Source of the DNA: Haematobia irritans
Lineage: Eukaryota; Arthropoda; Insecta; Diptera; Muscidae
Reading direction: 5' to 3'
Assembly (NCBI RefSeq): GCF_050003625.1
Contig: NC_134400.1
Coordinates: 192,043,726 to 192,107,725 of the forward strand
Length of the DNA stretch: 64,000 nucleotides
This document shows, piece by piece, positions 22,147-33,588 of this stretch. The notes under the pieces are model-generated. The model made no database searches, was not told the DNA's origin, and saw only the letters and a list, made by a program, of their open reading frames with translations. The position numbers were made by a program, and so were the translations under genes. Numbering within the stretch: position 1 is the first letter of the stretch; each line of letters starts with the position of its first letter.

Positions 22147-23980
22147 TATACCCTCCATCATAGGATGGGGGTATATTAACTTTGTCATTCCGTTTGTAAC
22201 ACATCGAAATATTGCTCTAAGACCCCATAAAGTATATATATTCTGGGTCGTGGTGAAATTCTGAGTCGATCTGAGCATGTCCGTCCGTTTGTTGAAATCA
22301 CGCTAACTTCCGAACGATACAAGCTATCGACTTGAAACTTGGCACAAGTAGTTGTTATCGATGTAGGTCAGATGGTATTGAAAATGGGCCATATCGGTCC
22401 ACTTTTACGTATAGCCCCCATATAAAGGGACCCTCAGATTTGGTTTGTGGAGCCTCTAACAGAAGCATATTTCATTCGATCCGGCTAAAATTTGGTACAT
22501 GGTGTTGGTATATGGTATCTAACAACCATGCAAAAATTGGTCCACATCGGTCCATAATTATATATAGCCCCCATATAAACCGATCCCCAGATTTCGCTTG
22601 CGGAGCCTAAAAGAGAAGCAAATTTCATCCGATCCGCCTGAAATTTGGTACATGGTGTTGGTACATGGTCTCTAAGAACCATGCAAAAATTGGTCCACAT
22701 CGGTCCATAATTATATAGCCCCCATATTAACCGATCCCCAGATTTGGCTTGTGGAGCCTCTAAGAGAAGCATATTTCATCCGATCCTGCTGAAATTTGGT
22801 ACACGATGTTGGTATATGGTCTCTAACAACCATGCAAAAATTGGTCCACATCGGTCCATAATTATATATAGACCCCATATAAACCGATCTCCAGATTTGG
22901 CTTGCGAAGCCTCAAAGAGAAGCAAATTGCATCCGATCCGGCTGAAATTTGGTACATGGTATTGGTATATGGTCTCTAGCAACCATGCAAAAATTGGTCC
23001 ACATCGGTTCATAATTATATATAGCCCCCATATATACCGATCTCCAGATTTGGCTTGCGAAGTCTCCAAGAGAAGCAAATTTCATCCAATCCGGTTGTAA
23101 TTTGGAACATGGTGTTAGTATATGATCTTTAACAACCGTGCCAGAATTGGTCCATATGGTCCATAATTATATATAGCCCTCATATAAAACGTTCTCCAGA
23201 TTTGACCTCCGGAGCCTTTTGGAGGAGCAAAATTCATCCGATCCGGTTCAAATTAGGAACCTGGTGTTAGTATATGGTCGCTAACAACCATACCAAAATT
23301 GGTCCAATCACACAAAAGTTGGTCCATTTCGGTTCATAATCATGGTTGCCACTAGAGCCAAAAATCTACCAAAATTTTATTTCTATAGAAAATTTTGTCA
23401 AAATTTTATTTCTACAGAAAATTTTGTTCAAATTTTATTCGGTTCATAATCATGGTTGCCACTCGAGCCAAAAATAATCTACCAAGATTTTATTTCTATA
23501 GAAAATTTTGTCAGAAGTTTATTTCTATAGAAAATTTTGTTAAAATTTTATTTCTAATTATACAATTATTTTTTTTATTTTTTATTTCTGTAGAAATTTT
23601 TGTCAAAATTTTCTTTCTATAGAAAATTTTGTCAAAATTTTTATTTCTATAGAAAATTTTGTGAAAATTTTATTTCTATAGAAAATTTTGTTAAAATTTT
23701 ATTTCTGTGGAAAATTTTGATAAAATTTTATGTCTACTTTGTATTGTATAATATACGTATTGGATCGATCTTTTTGATTTAATATATACCACGTATGGAC
23801 TTACATACAATTTAGAAGATGGTGTTAGGAGGTTTTAAGATACCTTGCCATCGGCAAGCGTTACCGCAACTTAAGTAATTCGATTGTGGATGGCAGTGTT
23901 TAGAAGAAGTTTCTACGCAATCTATGATGGAGGGTACATAAGCTTCGGCCTGGCTGAACTTACGGCCGTATATACTTGTT
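22147..23980 (+). mobile_element. Helentron/DINE-like element, family B, copy 1
   Basis: Starts with the self-complementary end TATACCCTCCATCATAGGAT followed by GGGGGTATA. It ends with a GGCCG/CGGCC hairpin about 13 bases before the terminal TATATACTTGTT. Internally there are four modules with CCATGCAAAAATTGGTCCAC at 22526, 22679, 22830 and 22983 (spacing 153, 151, 153), each with a TATATAGCCCCCATATA core. It then carries the array lead-in and a short minisatellite (23345-23740), then a unique 3' tail. There is no coding capacity. It is nearly identical in plan to 39664-41382. Confidence 0.75.
23345..23740 (+). repeat. Short minisatellite with two lead-ins inside family B copy 1
   Basis: Begins with GGTTGCCACTAGAGCC then AAAAATCTACCAAAA, followed by about three monomers. 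A second lead-in (GGTTGCCACTCGAGCC near 23455) is followed by about nine more monomers. The matching structure is at 40712-41130. Confidence 0.88.
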
Positions 23981-24157
23981 TTTATTTTCATCATGTAATT
24001 TGAAGCCACTTAGCGGCCAATTTATATAAATTACAACGGACTACTAACTTTATTCATAGTTAGTAGTCCGTTGTAATTTATATAAATTGGCCGCTAAGTG
24101 GCTTCAAATTACATGATGAAAATAAAAATAAATAAATAAATTTATTAAAATATCCAT

Positions 24158-24700
24158 TGGCAAAAAAAAAAGTTAAAACATATTCCCTTAATATTTTAAA
24201 AATTCAAAGAATCCACTTTCCTTAATGACATACAAAACTAAAATTTAATTAATCGTAATTGGAATACTAGTGGGTGAATAATTTCCTTTTCCTTTTTTTT
24301 CACACCAAATAAATTTGACGGCATTTTCAAGTGGCATCAACTCAAAAATCACTTGTATTAAAAGTCAAGAGCATAGAATTTGAAGCATGTCATGGGAATT
24401 TGTAGTGCTTTAGTGGGCGGAAGGAACGATGGAAGGAAACACTTCTGTGATGTTATGTGAACACTTTACGTTAATAGCTTGTCAAGAAAATAGAGCTTTG
24501 CTTCGTTTAAATGCGTAAATGTCACTCAATAACTTTGTTTGAAGGCCTTTGCAGTGACAGCCGTTTTAATTCTATTGACGACCAATTGACATTTTAGCTA
24601 AAATAACATCAACATAATTGTCTCACGATAGTCGAGTAGGAAGAGAGTGATTTTTAAATTTATTTATTTTTATTTATTTATTTATTCATTCAGCTATGGT
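24158..24700. other. Unique AT-rich sequence, no gene recognised
   Basis: No gene or repeat family recognised. It ends in ATTT-rich sequence (24655-24690). Confidence 0.45.
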
Positions 24701-25231
24701 AAGCCAGCTTGAAGATAAATTCATTAGTACAATAGGTTTATATATACTTTAACGTTAAACAAGAAATGCGGACCAGAAAAAAATTATGTAACGATAAAAA
24801 AACTGGATAAAATGAACAAAAATAGATAGCCTCAACTTCTTTAAAATGTGACAATTAGGACCAGAAAAAAAGAAGTTGAGAAGAAAAAAAACTGGTGTAC
24901 GTTGGCATAATAACGGGATTGTCACAAACGGGAACAAAAATGTAAGCTGGTGACAGGAACATTCGAATCCACCAGATTATAGGAATTGGTGAGACAACAA
25001 TCAGGAAACAGTAAATCAGGAAGCAGTAAATTGAAGAGACAAATAGAACGGTAGAGGCAGGAACAATTTGCTGACAGATGATATAGGTTAGCAGGAACAA
25101 CTTGGAAGGCAGGAACAGTGATGCGATCAGAACAGGAGAGAATTTTACTGGAACAGTTCTCGAGACAGCCAATTTTCCAGGGTACGGGGTAAAGACTTAG
25201 GTAGAATTATAACGAAGTTCCATGGCAAAGC

Positions 25232-25620
25232 TTAAAGTGGTGTACGATGCTGGACGACGTGTATCAAAACTCGTTTAACAATATGAATCGGATCAGATAA
25301 ATCAAATACGTTGCTAAATTCATTGTAATGTCTACAGAGGCGGTAAAAGGAACTGTGTTCCTCGTAATTATTTCTAACGACGGGTAGTTTCAATGGAATG
25401 TATTGTCGCGTAACACGTGAAGGAACATTAATGTCAAGTTTACTAATCAATTGCTGTGAGTTAATTTCACCTTTCAGGAGTCTACTATTTTGAAAAAAAA
25501 AAGAAATATGCACAAACCTAGCTATTAATTGTCTAGCAGATTCGGTTCTAAAGTGATCCACAACTCAGAATATCTCTTTTTTAATTACATCCAACCCATC
25601 CATCAATGCGTGTCGTTGTT
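25232..25620 (-). pseudogene. Probable LINE ORF2 C-terminal fragment
   Basis: The minus-strand frame 25561-25232 (109 codons) has the pattern seen after the reverse transcriptase in several insect non-LTR retrotransposons: PSRVTRQYIPLKLP, RNNYEEHSSFYRLCRHYNE and FDLSDPIHIVKRVL. Just upstream an in-frame stop separates it from NEIKQRHALMDGLDVIKKE-like sequence, so the copy is broken and 5'-truncated. Minus-strand sequence down to about 24700 is probably the 3' untranslated tail. The clade cannot be named from this much. No catalytic motif is included. Confidence 0.5.
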
Positions 25621-25700
25621 TAATTTCATTGTTCAAAAGCTACAAATGTCGGAATTTTCTATAGAAATAATATTTGACAAAATTTTCTAAGAAATACTAT

Positions 25701-25935
25701 TTTGTTGTTGGTTTTTGATTTCAGCTTAAAACCATGCATTGACTAAATTACAAGTGTAGCTTAACCAACAGAGGAAAAGAATGTTTGTCAAATTTATTTT
25801 CATCCAACCATATTGCAGTCAATAGGGCTTTGCCCAAATAAATTTGACAAACATTCTTTTCCTCTGTTGGTTAAGCTACACTTGTACTTTAGTCAATGCA
25901 TGGTTTTAAGCTGAAATCAAAAAACAACAACAATG
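25701..25935. repeat. Inverted repeat, arms of about 90 bp
   Basis: The left arm (about 25712-25799) and right arm (25836-25924) are near-perfect complements, sharing TTTGATTTCAGCTTAAA, AACCATGCATTGACTAAA and CAACAGAGGAAAAGAATG. The 36-bp spacer contains GGGCTTTGCCC. The same arm recurs at 26276-26372 and, inverted, at 30462-30550. Confidence 0.85.
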
Positions 25936-25980
25936 ATTAAAGAACAAAACCAACAATAACAAAACAAAACGAATGAAAAA

Positions 25981-26375
25981 GAGGAAGCACGCTCAAAATA
26001 AACCCAGCCAACTGCACTCAAATCGATGATTTAACAGTGGCAAAGGAAAAGAGATATGTTTGTACGAATTTATTTCGGCATAAGCCGACTATCATGCAAA
26101 ACCTTTTTTCGGAAGGTACAAGTGTGATTCATTGTTGAGTTTAATGAACTGCCTGAATTTATTCTGATAATTGGTTGATAGTTTTACTGCAAGTAGAGGA
26201 TGCTGATGAGGAATGTGGTAATTCCGAAACGTGCGTCCATCCAACCATGTTGCAGTCTATAGGGCTTTGCCCAAATAAATTTGACAAACATTCTTTTCCT
26301 CTGTTGGTTAAGCTACACTTATAGTTTAGTCAATGCATGGTTTTAAGTTGAAATCAAAAAACAACAACAATGCAT
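25981..26375 (+). repeat. Unnamed dispersed repeat, copy 1
   Basis: Two blocks. The first (25981-26110, GAGGAAGCACGCTCAAAA onward) recurs in direct orientation at about 30744-30866. The second (26110-26375, containing GGTAATTCCGAAACGTGCGT and the AACAGAGG arm) recurs inverted at 30462-30722. The two blocks thus changed relative orientation between copies. No family name is recognised. Confidence 0.7.
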
Positions 26376-26429
26376 AAAGAACAAAACCAACAATAACGAA
26401 ACAAAACGATTGCAAAAAAAGAAATACAA

Positions 26430-27985
26430 TTTTGAAAAAATGTTCTACAGTAGAAATTTTTTACAAAAGTATCTGTAGAAATAAAATTTTGACAAAATTT
26501 TGTACAGAAACAAAGTTTGGATAAAATTGTCTATAGAAATAAAATTTTGACAAAATTTTCTATAGAAATAAAATTTTTACAAAATTTTCTATAAAAATAA
26601 CCTTTTGAGAAAATCTTTTATAGAAATAAAATTTAGACAAAATTTTCTATAAAAATAAAAATTTTCGCAAAATTTTATTCTTATAGAAAAATTTCCCAAA
26701 GTTTTATTGCTATAGAAAAATTTCTCAAAATTTTATTTTGTATAGTAAATTTTTGTCAAAATATTATCTCTATAGAAAATTTTGTTAAAATTTTATTTCT
26801 GTAGAAAATTTCGTCAAAATTGTATTTCTGTAAAAAATTTTGTCGATATTATATTCCTATAGAAAATTTTGTCAAAAGTTTTTTCTATATTGTAAACATT
26901 TTATTTCTCTAGAAAATTTTGTCACCAGTTTATTTCTTGAGAAAAATTTCGCAAAATTTTACTTCTTTAGAAAATTCATTTCATATTTTATTACTATAGA
27001 AAATTTGACAAAATTTTATTTCTAGGGAAAATTTTGGCAAAATTTTATTTCTATAGAAAATGTTGTCAAAATTTTATTTCTGTAGAAAATTTGACAAAAT
27101 TTTATTTCTAGGGGAAATTTTGGCAAAATTTTATTTCAAAAAATTTTCTGTAGAAATAAAATTTGGACAAAATTTTCTATAGTTATACAATTTTGACAAA
27201 CTTTTCTATAGAAATAAAATATGGATAAACTTTTTTATAGAAATAAAATTTTGACAAAATTTTCTAAAGAAATAAAATTTTGACAGCATTTTCTATAGAA
27301 ATAAAATCTTAACAAAATTTTCTATGGAAATAAACTTCTGACAACATTTTTTATAGAAATAAAATTTGGACAAAATTTTCTATAGAAATAAAATTTGGAC
27401 AAAATTTTCTATAGAAATAAAATTTGGACAAAATTTTCTTTAGTAGTAAAATTTTGCCAAAATTTTCTATAAAAATAAACTTCTGACAAAAATTTTTATA
27501 GAAATAAAATTTGGATATTTTTGAAAATTTGGAATTTTTTATAGAAATAAAATTTTGAGAAAATTTTCTATGGAAATAAAATTCTCAATAAAAATAAAAT
27601 TTTGACAAAATTTTTTATTGAAATAAGATTTGGAAAAAATTTTTTATTTAAATTTTGACAAAATTTTCTATAGAAATAAAATCTTAACAAAATTTTCTAT
27701 AGAAATAAAGTTATGACAAAATTTTCTATAGAAATAAAATCTTAACAAATTTTTCTATAGAAATAAACTTCTGACAAAATTTTCTATGGAAATAAACTTC
27801 TGACAAAATTTTTGATAGAAATAAAATTTGGACAAAATTGTTTAATTAACTGTTAACAACATTTTCTGTAGAAATAAAATTTGTACAAATTTTTTTATAG
27901 AAATAAAATTTTAACAAAATTTTCTATGAAAATAAAATTTTGACAAAATTTTTTATAGAAATAAAATTTGCACAAAATTTTTATA
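26430..27985. repeat. Minisatellite array with internal orientation switches
   Basis: From 26430 to about 26650 monomers read in reverse (GAAATAAAATTTTGACAAAA), from 26650 to about 27140 forward (CAAAATTTTATTTCTATAG), and from 27145 to 27985 in reverse again. The left forward-to-reverse edges show no obvious inserted element. Variants such as AATTTGGACAAAATTTTC dominate the right part. Confidence 0.85.
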
Positions 27986-27989
27986 CACT

Positions 27990-29170
27990 AAACCACAAAA
28001 ACATGTGCCTACCAGAAATATTGATTTTAGACCCCCATAAAATATATACTGATCGACTCAGAATCACCTCCTGAGTCGATCTAGCGCTTGGTGTCCGCCC
28101 GTCCGTTCGTCTGTCCATGTATTTGTTGTTCACAGGATTCCGGTCGCAATTATTAACCGATTTTGATTTGAATTTGGTACAGGGAATTTTTTGGGCACAA
28201 GGACGAACGCTGTTGAATTTGGAAGAAATCGCATCAATTTGAGATATATCTCCCATATATATGTATCACCCGATTTCGACAAATGGGGTTACGTTGTGCT
28301 TTTTTACAAACGGATCGTCACCAAATTTTGCAAGAAATAATCTTTTTCGTCGCCCTTCAAGTCTGCAAAATTTCATCCAAATCGGTTCAAATTTAGATAT
28401 AGCTCTCATACATATGTATCGTCCGATTATCCCAAATTTGGCCACAAAACCATTATTTATCCACCGATCTTACTCAAAGTTGGCTAAATGTAATCTTCTA
28501 TAGCACTTACTATATGTGCAAAAAATCATCGAAATCGGTTCAGATTGAGATATAGCTCCCATAAATATGTACCGCCCTATTTTTTTAAATTTGGCCATAA
28601 AACCCTTATTTATCAACCGATCTTACTCAAGGTTGGCTAAATGTTATCTTCTATAGCACTAACTATAAGTGCAAAAAATCATCGAAATCGGTTCAGATTG
28701 AGATATAGCTCCCATATATATGTATAGCTCGATTTTCCCAAATTTCGCCATAGAACCCTTCTTTATTAACCGATCTTACTCAAAGTTAGCTAGATCAAGT
28801 CCTCTATAGTACTAACTATATGTGCAAAATTTCATCGAAATCGGTTCAGATGTAGATATAGCTCCCATATATGTATCACCCGATTTTGAAAAATTCGCCC
28901 CTAATAACCTTATGTTTGACCATACAGGACTTCTTTCTTAACTGATCTTACTCAAATTTTGCACAAGGTAACCTTTTGTGGTATTAATCAAACCCGCAAA
29001 ATATTATGCAAGTTGGTTCAGATTTACATATAGCTTCCATATATATGCATCGCTCGACTTTCCCAAATTTGACAACAATACTCTTATTTATTAACCAATG
29101 TTACTCAAATTATAAATTTTGATGTACTAGCCGATCGTATTTATACGTACTTGTAGCTAATACATAAGAA
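27990..29170 (+). mobile_element. Diverged Helentron/DINE-like element, family D
   Basis: The 5' part has GACCCCCATAAAATATATAC, CTGAGTCGATCTAGCGC and CGTCCGTTCGTCTGTCC. Modules follow with the core AAATCGGTTCAGATTGAGAT, ATAGCTCCCATA at 28383, 28536, 28689 and 28842: exactly 153 bp apart each time, then a longer step. No clear 3' hairpin or CTTGTT end was found, so the right boundary is approximate. No coding capacity. Confidence 0.6.
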
Positions 29171-29424
29171 TATTGCTCGCTTTTTACAAATTTGGATTTA
29201 TTACCCACACTAATTAAGAGATTTTCTCCTTTTTAATAATAGGCTCAATATTAGTGGCATACTAACCCCGTAGGTGCAATATCATCTATAGCCAGTGTTG
29301 CAAGAAGTAGGGGAAATTCCCTATATGTAGGTTTTTTCTAATATTTAGCTTCTTGTAGGACTTAGGGCCACAATGTAGGGACATTTTCACTCAACACAAT
29401 TCGTAATATTTTTTTTTTGTTAAT

Positions 29425-30450
29425 TCTCTATAGAAATAAAATTTTGGAAAAAGTTTCTATAAATACATTTTTTTGGAGAAATTTTTCTATAGAAATAAAA
29501 TTTTGATAATAAATTCTATAGAAATAAAGTTTTGAGAAAAAGTTCAATAGAAATAAAATTTTGAGGAAATTTTTTATAGAAATAATATTTTGAAAAAAAC
29601 AATCTATTGAAACACAATTTTGACAAAATGTTGACAAAATTTTCTATAGAAATAAAATTTTGATAATAAATTCTATAGAAATAAAGTTTTGAGAAAAAGT
29701 TCAATAGAAATAAAATTTTGAGGAAATTTTTTATAGAAATAATATTTTGAAAAAAACAATCTATTGAAACACAATTTTGACAAAATGTTGACAAAATTTT
29801 CTATAGAAATAAAATTTTGATAATAAATTCTATAGAAATAAAGTTTTGAGAAAAAGTTCAATAGAAATAAAATTTTGACAACATTTTCTATAGAAATAAA
29901 ATTGTAACAAAATTTTCTATACTAATAACATTTTGAAAACATTTTTTATGGAAATAAAATGTTGACAAAATATTCTATAGAAATAAAATATTGACAAAAT
30001 TGTCTATGCTAATAAAATTTTGACAACAATTTTGTATGCAAATAAAATGTTGACAAAATTTTCTATAGAAATATATTTTTGACAAACTTTTCTATAGAAA
30101 TAAAATTTGAGCAAAATTTTCTATCGAAATAAAATTTTGACGATATTTTCTATAGAAATGAAATTTGTACAACATTTTCTGTAGAAATAACATTTTGACG
30201 ATATTTTCTATATAAATAAAATTTTGATAACATTTTCTATAGAAACAAAATTTTGACAAATTTTTTATAGAACTAAAATTTTGACAACATTTTTTATAGA
30301 AATAAATTTTTGACAACATTTTCTGTAGAAATAAAATTTTGACAAAATTTTCTATAGATAAAATTTTTTTACAAAATATTCTATAGAAAAAATATTTTTA
30401 CACAATATTCTATAGAAAATATTTTGACAACATTTTTTATAGAAATAAAA
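29425..30450 (-). repeat. Reverse-oriented minisatellite with a 157-bp higher-order unit
   Basis: Monomers read as TATAGAAATAAAATTTTGAC on the plus strand. At the left end a 157-bp unit of five to six monomers, including CAATCTATTGAAACACAATT, is repeated about 2.5 times (starting near 29483, 29640 and 29797). Identical minus-strand translations 157 bp apart confirm the spacing. Confidence 0.92.
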
Positions 30451-30461
30451 TTTTATTTGTT

Positions 30462-30870
30462 GTTTTGATCTCAGCTTAAAACCATTGCGTTGTCTAAACT
30501 AAATGTGTAGCTTAACCAACAGAGGAAAAGAATGTTTGTCAAATTTATTGGGGCAAAGCCCTATAGACTGCAAGAAGGTTGGATGGACGCACGTTTCGGA
30601 ATTACCACATTCTTCATCAGCATCGTCTACTTGCAGCAAAACTATCAACCAATTATCAGCATAAATTCGGGTAATTCACTCAACATAAAGTGGACTACAC
30701 TTGAACCCTCCGAAAAAGGGTTTTTTTGGTAGTCGGAAGATAGAGGAAGCACGCTCAAAAACAAACCCAGCCAACTGCACTGATATCGATGATTTCACTT
30801 TGGCAAAGGAAAATAAATATGCTTGCAAACTTGCTTAGGCAGTAGACGACTATCAAAAAACCTTCTACAA
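30462..30870 (-). repeat. Unnamed dispersed repeat, copy 2
   Basis: Partner of 25981-26375, with CCAACAGAGGAAAAGAATG near 30518, GGGCAAAGCCC near 30551, CGCACGTTTCGGAATTACCA near 30589 and GAGGAAGCACGCTC near 30744. The open frame 30532-30732 lies across it and has no protein likeness. Confidence 0.7.
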
Positions 30871-30876
30871 AGTTTT

Positions 30877-32512
30877 TATACCCACCACTATAGAATGGTT
30901 ACGGGGGTATAATAAGTTTGTCATTTCGTTTGTAACACATCGAAATATCGATTTCCGACTATATAAAGTATATATATTCTTGATCTGGGAGAAATTCTAA
31001 GACGATATAAGCATGGCCGTCAGTCCGTCTGTCTGTTGCAATCACGCTACAGCCTTCAATAATGGCGCTATCGTCCTGAAATTTGGCACAGATTCTTCTT
31101 TTGTCTGCAGGCAGGTCAAGTTCGAAGATGGGCTATATCGGTCCAGGTTTTGATATAGTCCCCATATAGACCGACCTCCTGATTTTGGGGTCTTGGGCTT
31201 ATAGAAATCGTAGTTTTCATCAAATTTGACTAAAATTTGAAATCTAGAGGTATTTTATGACCATAAAGAGGTGTGCCAAAAATGGTGAGTATCGGTCCGT
31301 GTTTTGGTATAGCCCCCATATAGACCGATTTTACTTCTTGGACTTCTGGAATCCGCAGTTTTTATTCAATTTACCAGAAATTGGAAATCTAGAGGTATTT
31401 TAGAACCATAAAGAGGTGTGCCAGAAATGGTGAGCATCGGTCAATATTTTGGTATGGTCCCCATATAAACCGACCTCCCGATTTGGGGTCTTGGGCTTAT
31501 AGAAACCGTAGTTTTTATCCAATTTGCCTGAAATTGGAAAGCTAGAGGTATTTTAGGACCATAAATAAGCGTGCCGAAAATGGTGAGTATCGGTCCATGT
31601 TTTGGTATAGCCCCCATATAGACCGATTTCACGATTTTATTTCTTGGGCTTCTAGAATCCGAAGTTTTTATCCAATTTGCCTGAAATTGGAAATCTGCAG
31701 GTATTTTTGGATCATAAAGAGGTGTGCTAGAAATGGTGAGTATCGGTCCATGTTTTGGTATATCCCCCGTATAGACCAATCTCCCGTTTTTATTTCTTGG
31801 GCTTCTAGAATCCGAAGTTTTTATCCAATTTGCCTGAAATTGGAAATCTGGAGGTATCTTTGGACCATAAAGAGGTTTGCCGAAAAGGGCGTGTATTGGT
31901 TCATGTTTTGGTATATCCCCCATATAGACCAATCTCCCGATTTTATTTCTTGGGATTATAAAAACCGTAGTTTTTATCCAATTTGTATGAAATTCGAAAT
32001 CTAGAATTATTTTTGGATCATAAAGAGATACGCCGAAAATGGTGAGTATCGGTCAGTGTTTTAGTATAGCCCCCATAAGAACGATTTAACACCTTGGGTT
32101 TCTAGAAATCGTAGTTTTTGCCTGAAATTTCACTTTTTGAGGGTATAGAAGGCGCATCGATCATGAAAATTGCTTGAAACTCAATGTAAAACTTCCAGAT
32201 TTTACTTCTCGGGTGAAAATCTCCAGATTTAAGATTTCAAATCAAGACGTTATTTTATAATTTTCTTGCACACTTACAAGAGATATTAATGATTCCTCTA
32301 AAACAAAAATGGTTCTTACAAATCCAGAATCTGATATAGTCTTCATAGGTAAAATCTTTAAATTTATCTCCGGGAAGTGTATTGGTTGAATTGCTCTGCT
32401 TGATTTATCCTCAAACCCCCCTGAAATGTCAAAGGAAACCCTAATATTTGATTCATGGTGGTGGGTATTTAAGATTCGGCTTGGCCGAACTTACGGCCGT
32501 ATATACTTGTTT
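30877..32512 (+). mobile_element. Helentron/DINE-like element, family B-related
   Basis: Starts TATACCCACCACTATAGAAT and ends with the GGCCG AACTTA CGGCC hairpin and TATATACTTGTT, the same terminus as family B. Modules with the core ATCGGTCCATGTTTTGGTAT, AGCCCCCATATAGACC recur at 31293, 31438, 31591, 31744, 31897 and 32050; four of the five steps are exactly 153 bp and one is 145 because of an 8-bp deletion. A GTCY-type run lies at 31018-31035. There is no internal minisatellite. The 51-codon repeated peptides read from it are incidental. Confidence 0.72.
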
Positions 32513-32700
32513 ATAGTAAATTTTGACAAAAATTTCTATATAAATAAAATTTTGACAAAAATTTCTATAGGAAAAATATTTTGACAGAATTTTCTATAGT
32601 AATAAAATTTTCACAAAATTTTATTTCTAAGATTTTCTGTTTGGTAAATTTTTTTCCAAATTTGGTAGATCATTTTTGGCCCGAGTGTCGTGAATATGAC
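32513..32700 (-). repeat. Short reverse minisatellite with its lead-in
   Basis: A few reverse monomers (GAAATTTCTATA…AATAAAATTTTGACA) end at about 32655. They are followed by the complement of the lead-in (TTTGGTAGATCATTTTTGGC, CCGAGTG), so lead-in and array keep their relative orientation when inverted. Confidence 0.75.
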
Positions 32701-33588
32701 ACCAACGCTTAACATTCTATCTACTTATCGAGATGTTATTTATTAGAATGAATGAAGAAAATAAACAACACAGGTTCCAATTTCACCATCGTCAAATATT
32801 TGTATCACAAAGGTTTTCAAGAAAAAAATTTATGTTGAACATTAGTTTTATTTTGTTGTTTATTTTGCAGAATTATTTTTTTTTTTAATTAAAAAAAAAA
32901 TAAAATTCTAGTATTTTTCATTACAGACATTATCTATATCTAGGATGAAGGTGAAAATATATCACATTTATGGTTATAATTTATTATCAAATAATTGATA
33001 TATTGCTTTTTGTGTGTTCATACCCACGTGTGTTTGCGTTTATAAAAATAGGCCACTAACAAACTAAGCCCCCATACAATTATATTTTGACATGCTCTGA
33101 GTGTAAATTCTTGTAGTTGATATGGCACCGAACATGGTCATAGTTGAAACAGCCAACATAAAATATCTATTGGTGACATATTGCAAAACGCCATTTATCC
33201 ATAGGAGTGTATCCATGGGTTTGTGTGTGTGTGCGTTTGTGCCTGTGTGTGTGCATGGGTGTAAGTTAATAAAGTGAATATGATTAGTACAACTCCCAAT
33301 GCAAAGACCTTCTGTTTGTGATTCATTTTAAATATGAACTGTTATGGGTATTAAGTTAATGAAATCATATATGAGCCAACATATATTCGCACACACACAC
33401 ACACTCAAACAGATATTGTGTCATACATATTTCATGTTTACGAGCGAATAAGCGAGCTATTCTGTGCATGTATGTGTGTCATCATCATTTTACAACTAAC
33501 TGCAGCAAATGCAACAATGTTTGTTATACCTACAAAATTTTATTGCTATAGATGGTGCTGTAATGGAAAGGGTGTTGCACATAGGGAC
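32701..33588. other. Unique sequence with GT/CA-rich runs
   Basis: No gene recognised. A TG-rich stretch lies at about 33218-33255 and a CA run at 33390-33405. Open frames are short. Confidence 0.45.

Larger units (their letters stand above)
22109..24157. mobile_element. Fold-back MITE split by a Helentron-like insertion
   Basis: A perfect 71-bp inverted repeat (23979-24049 against 24058-24128, 8-bp loop) lies right of the inserted element. Its outer continuation is found on both far sides: ATGGATATTTTAATAAA at 22109 and its complement ending at 24157. Removing 22147-23978 restores arms of about 100 bp. The element therefore inserted into the left arm of an older palindrome, at an AT-rich TTTATTTATT run. 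Confidence 0.8.

Noticed and set aside
24755..25172. Hydrophobic minus-strand frames as membrane proteins
   Set aside because: They lie in the probable 3' untranslated part of the LINE remnant, contain stops between them and are low in complexity.
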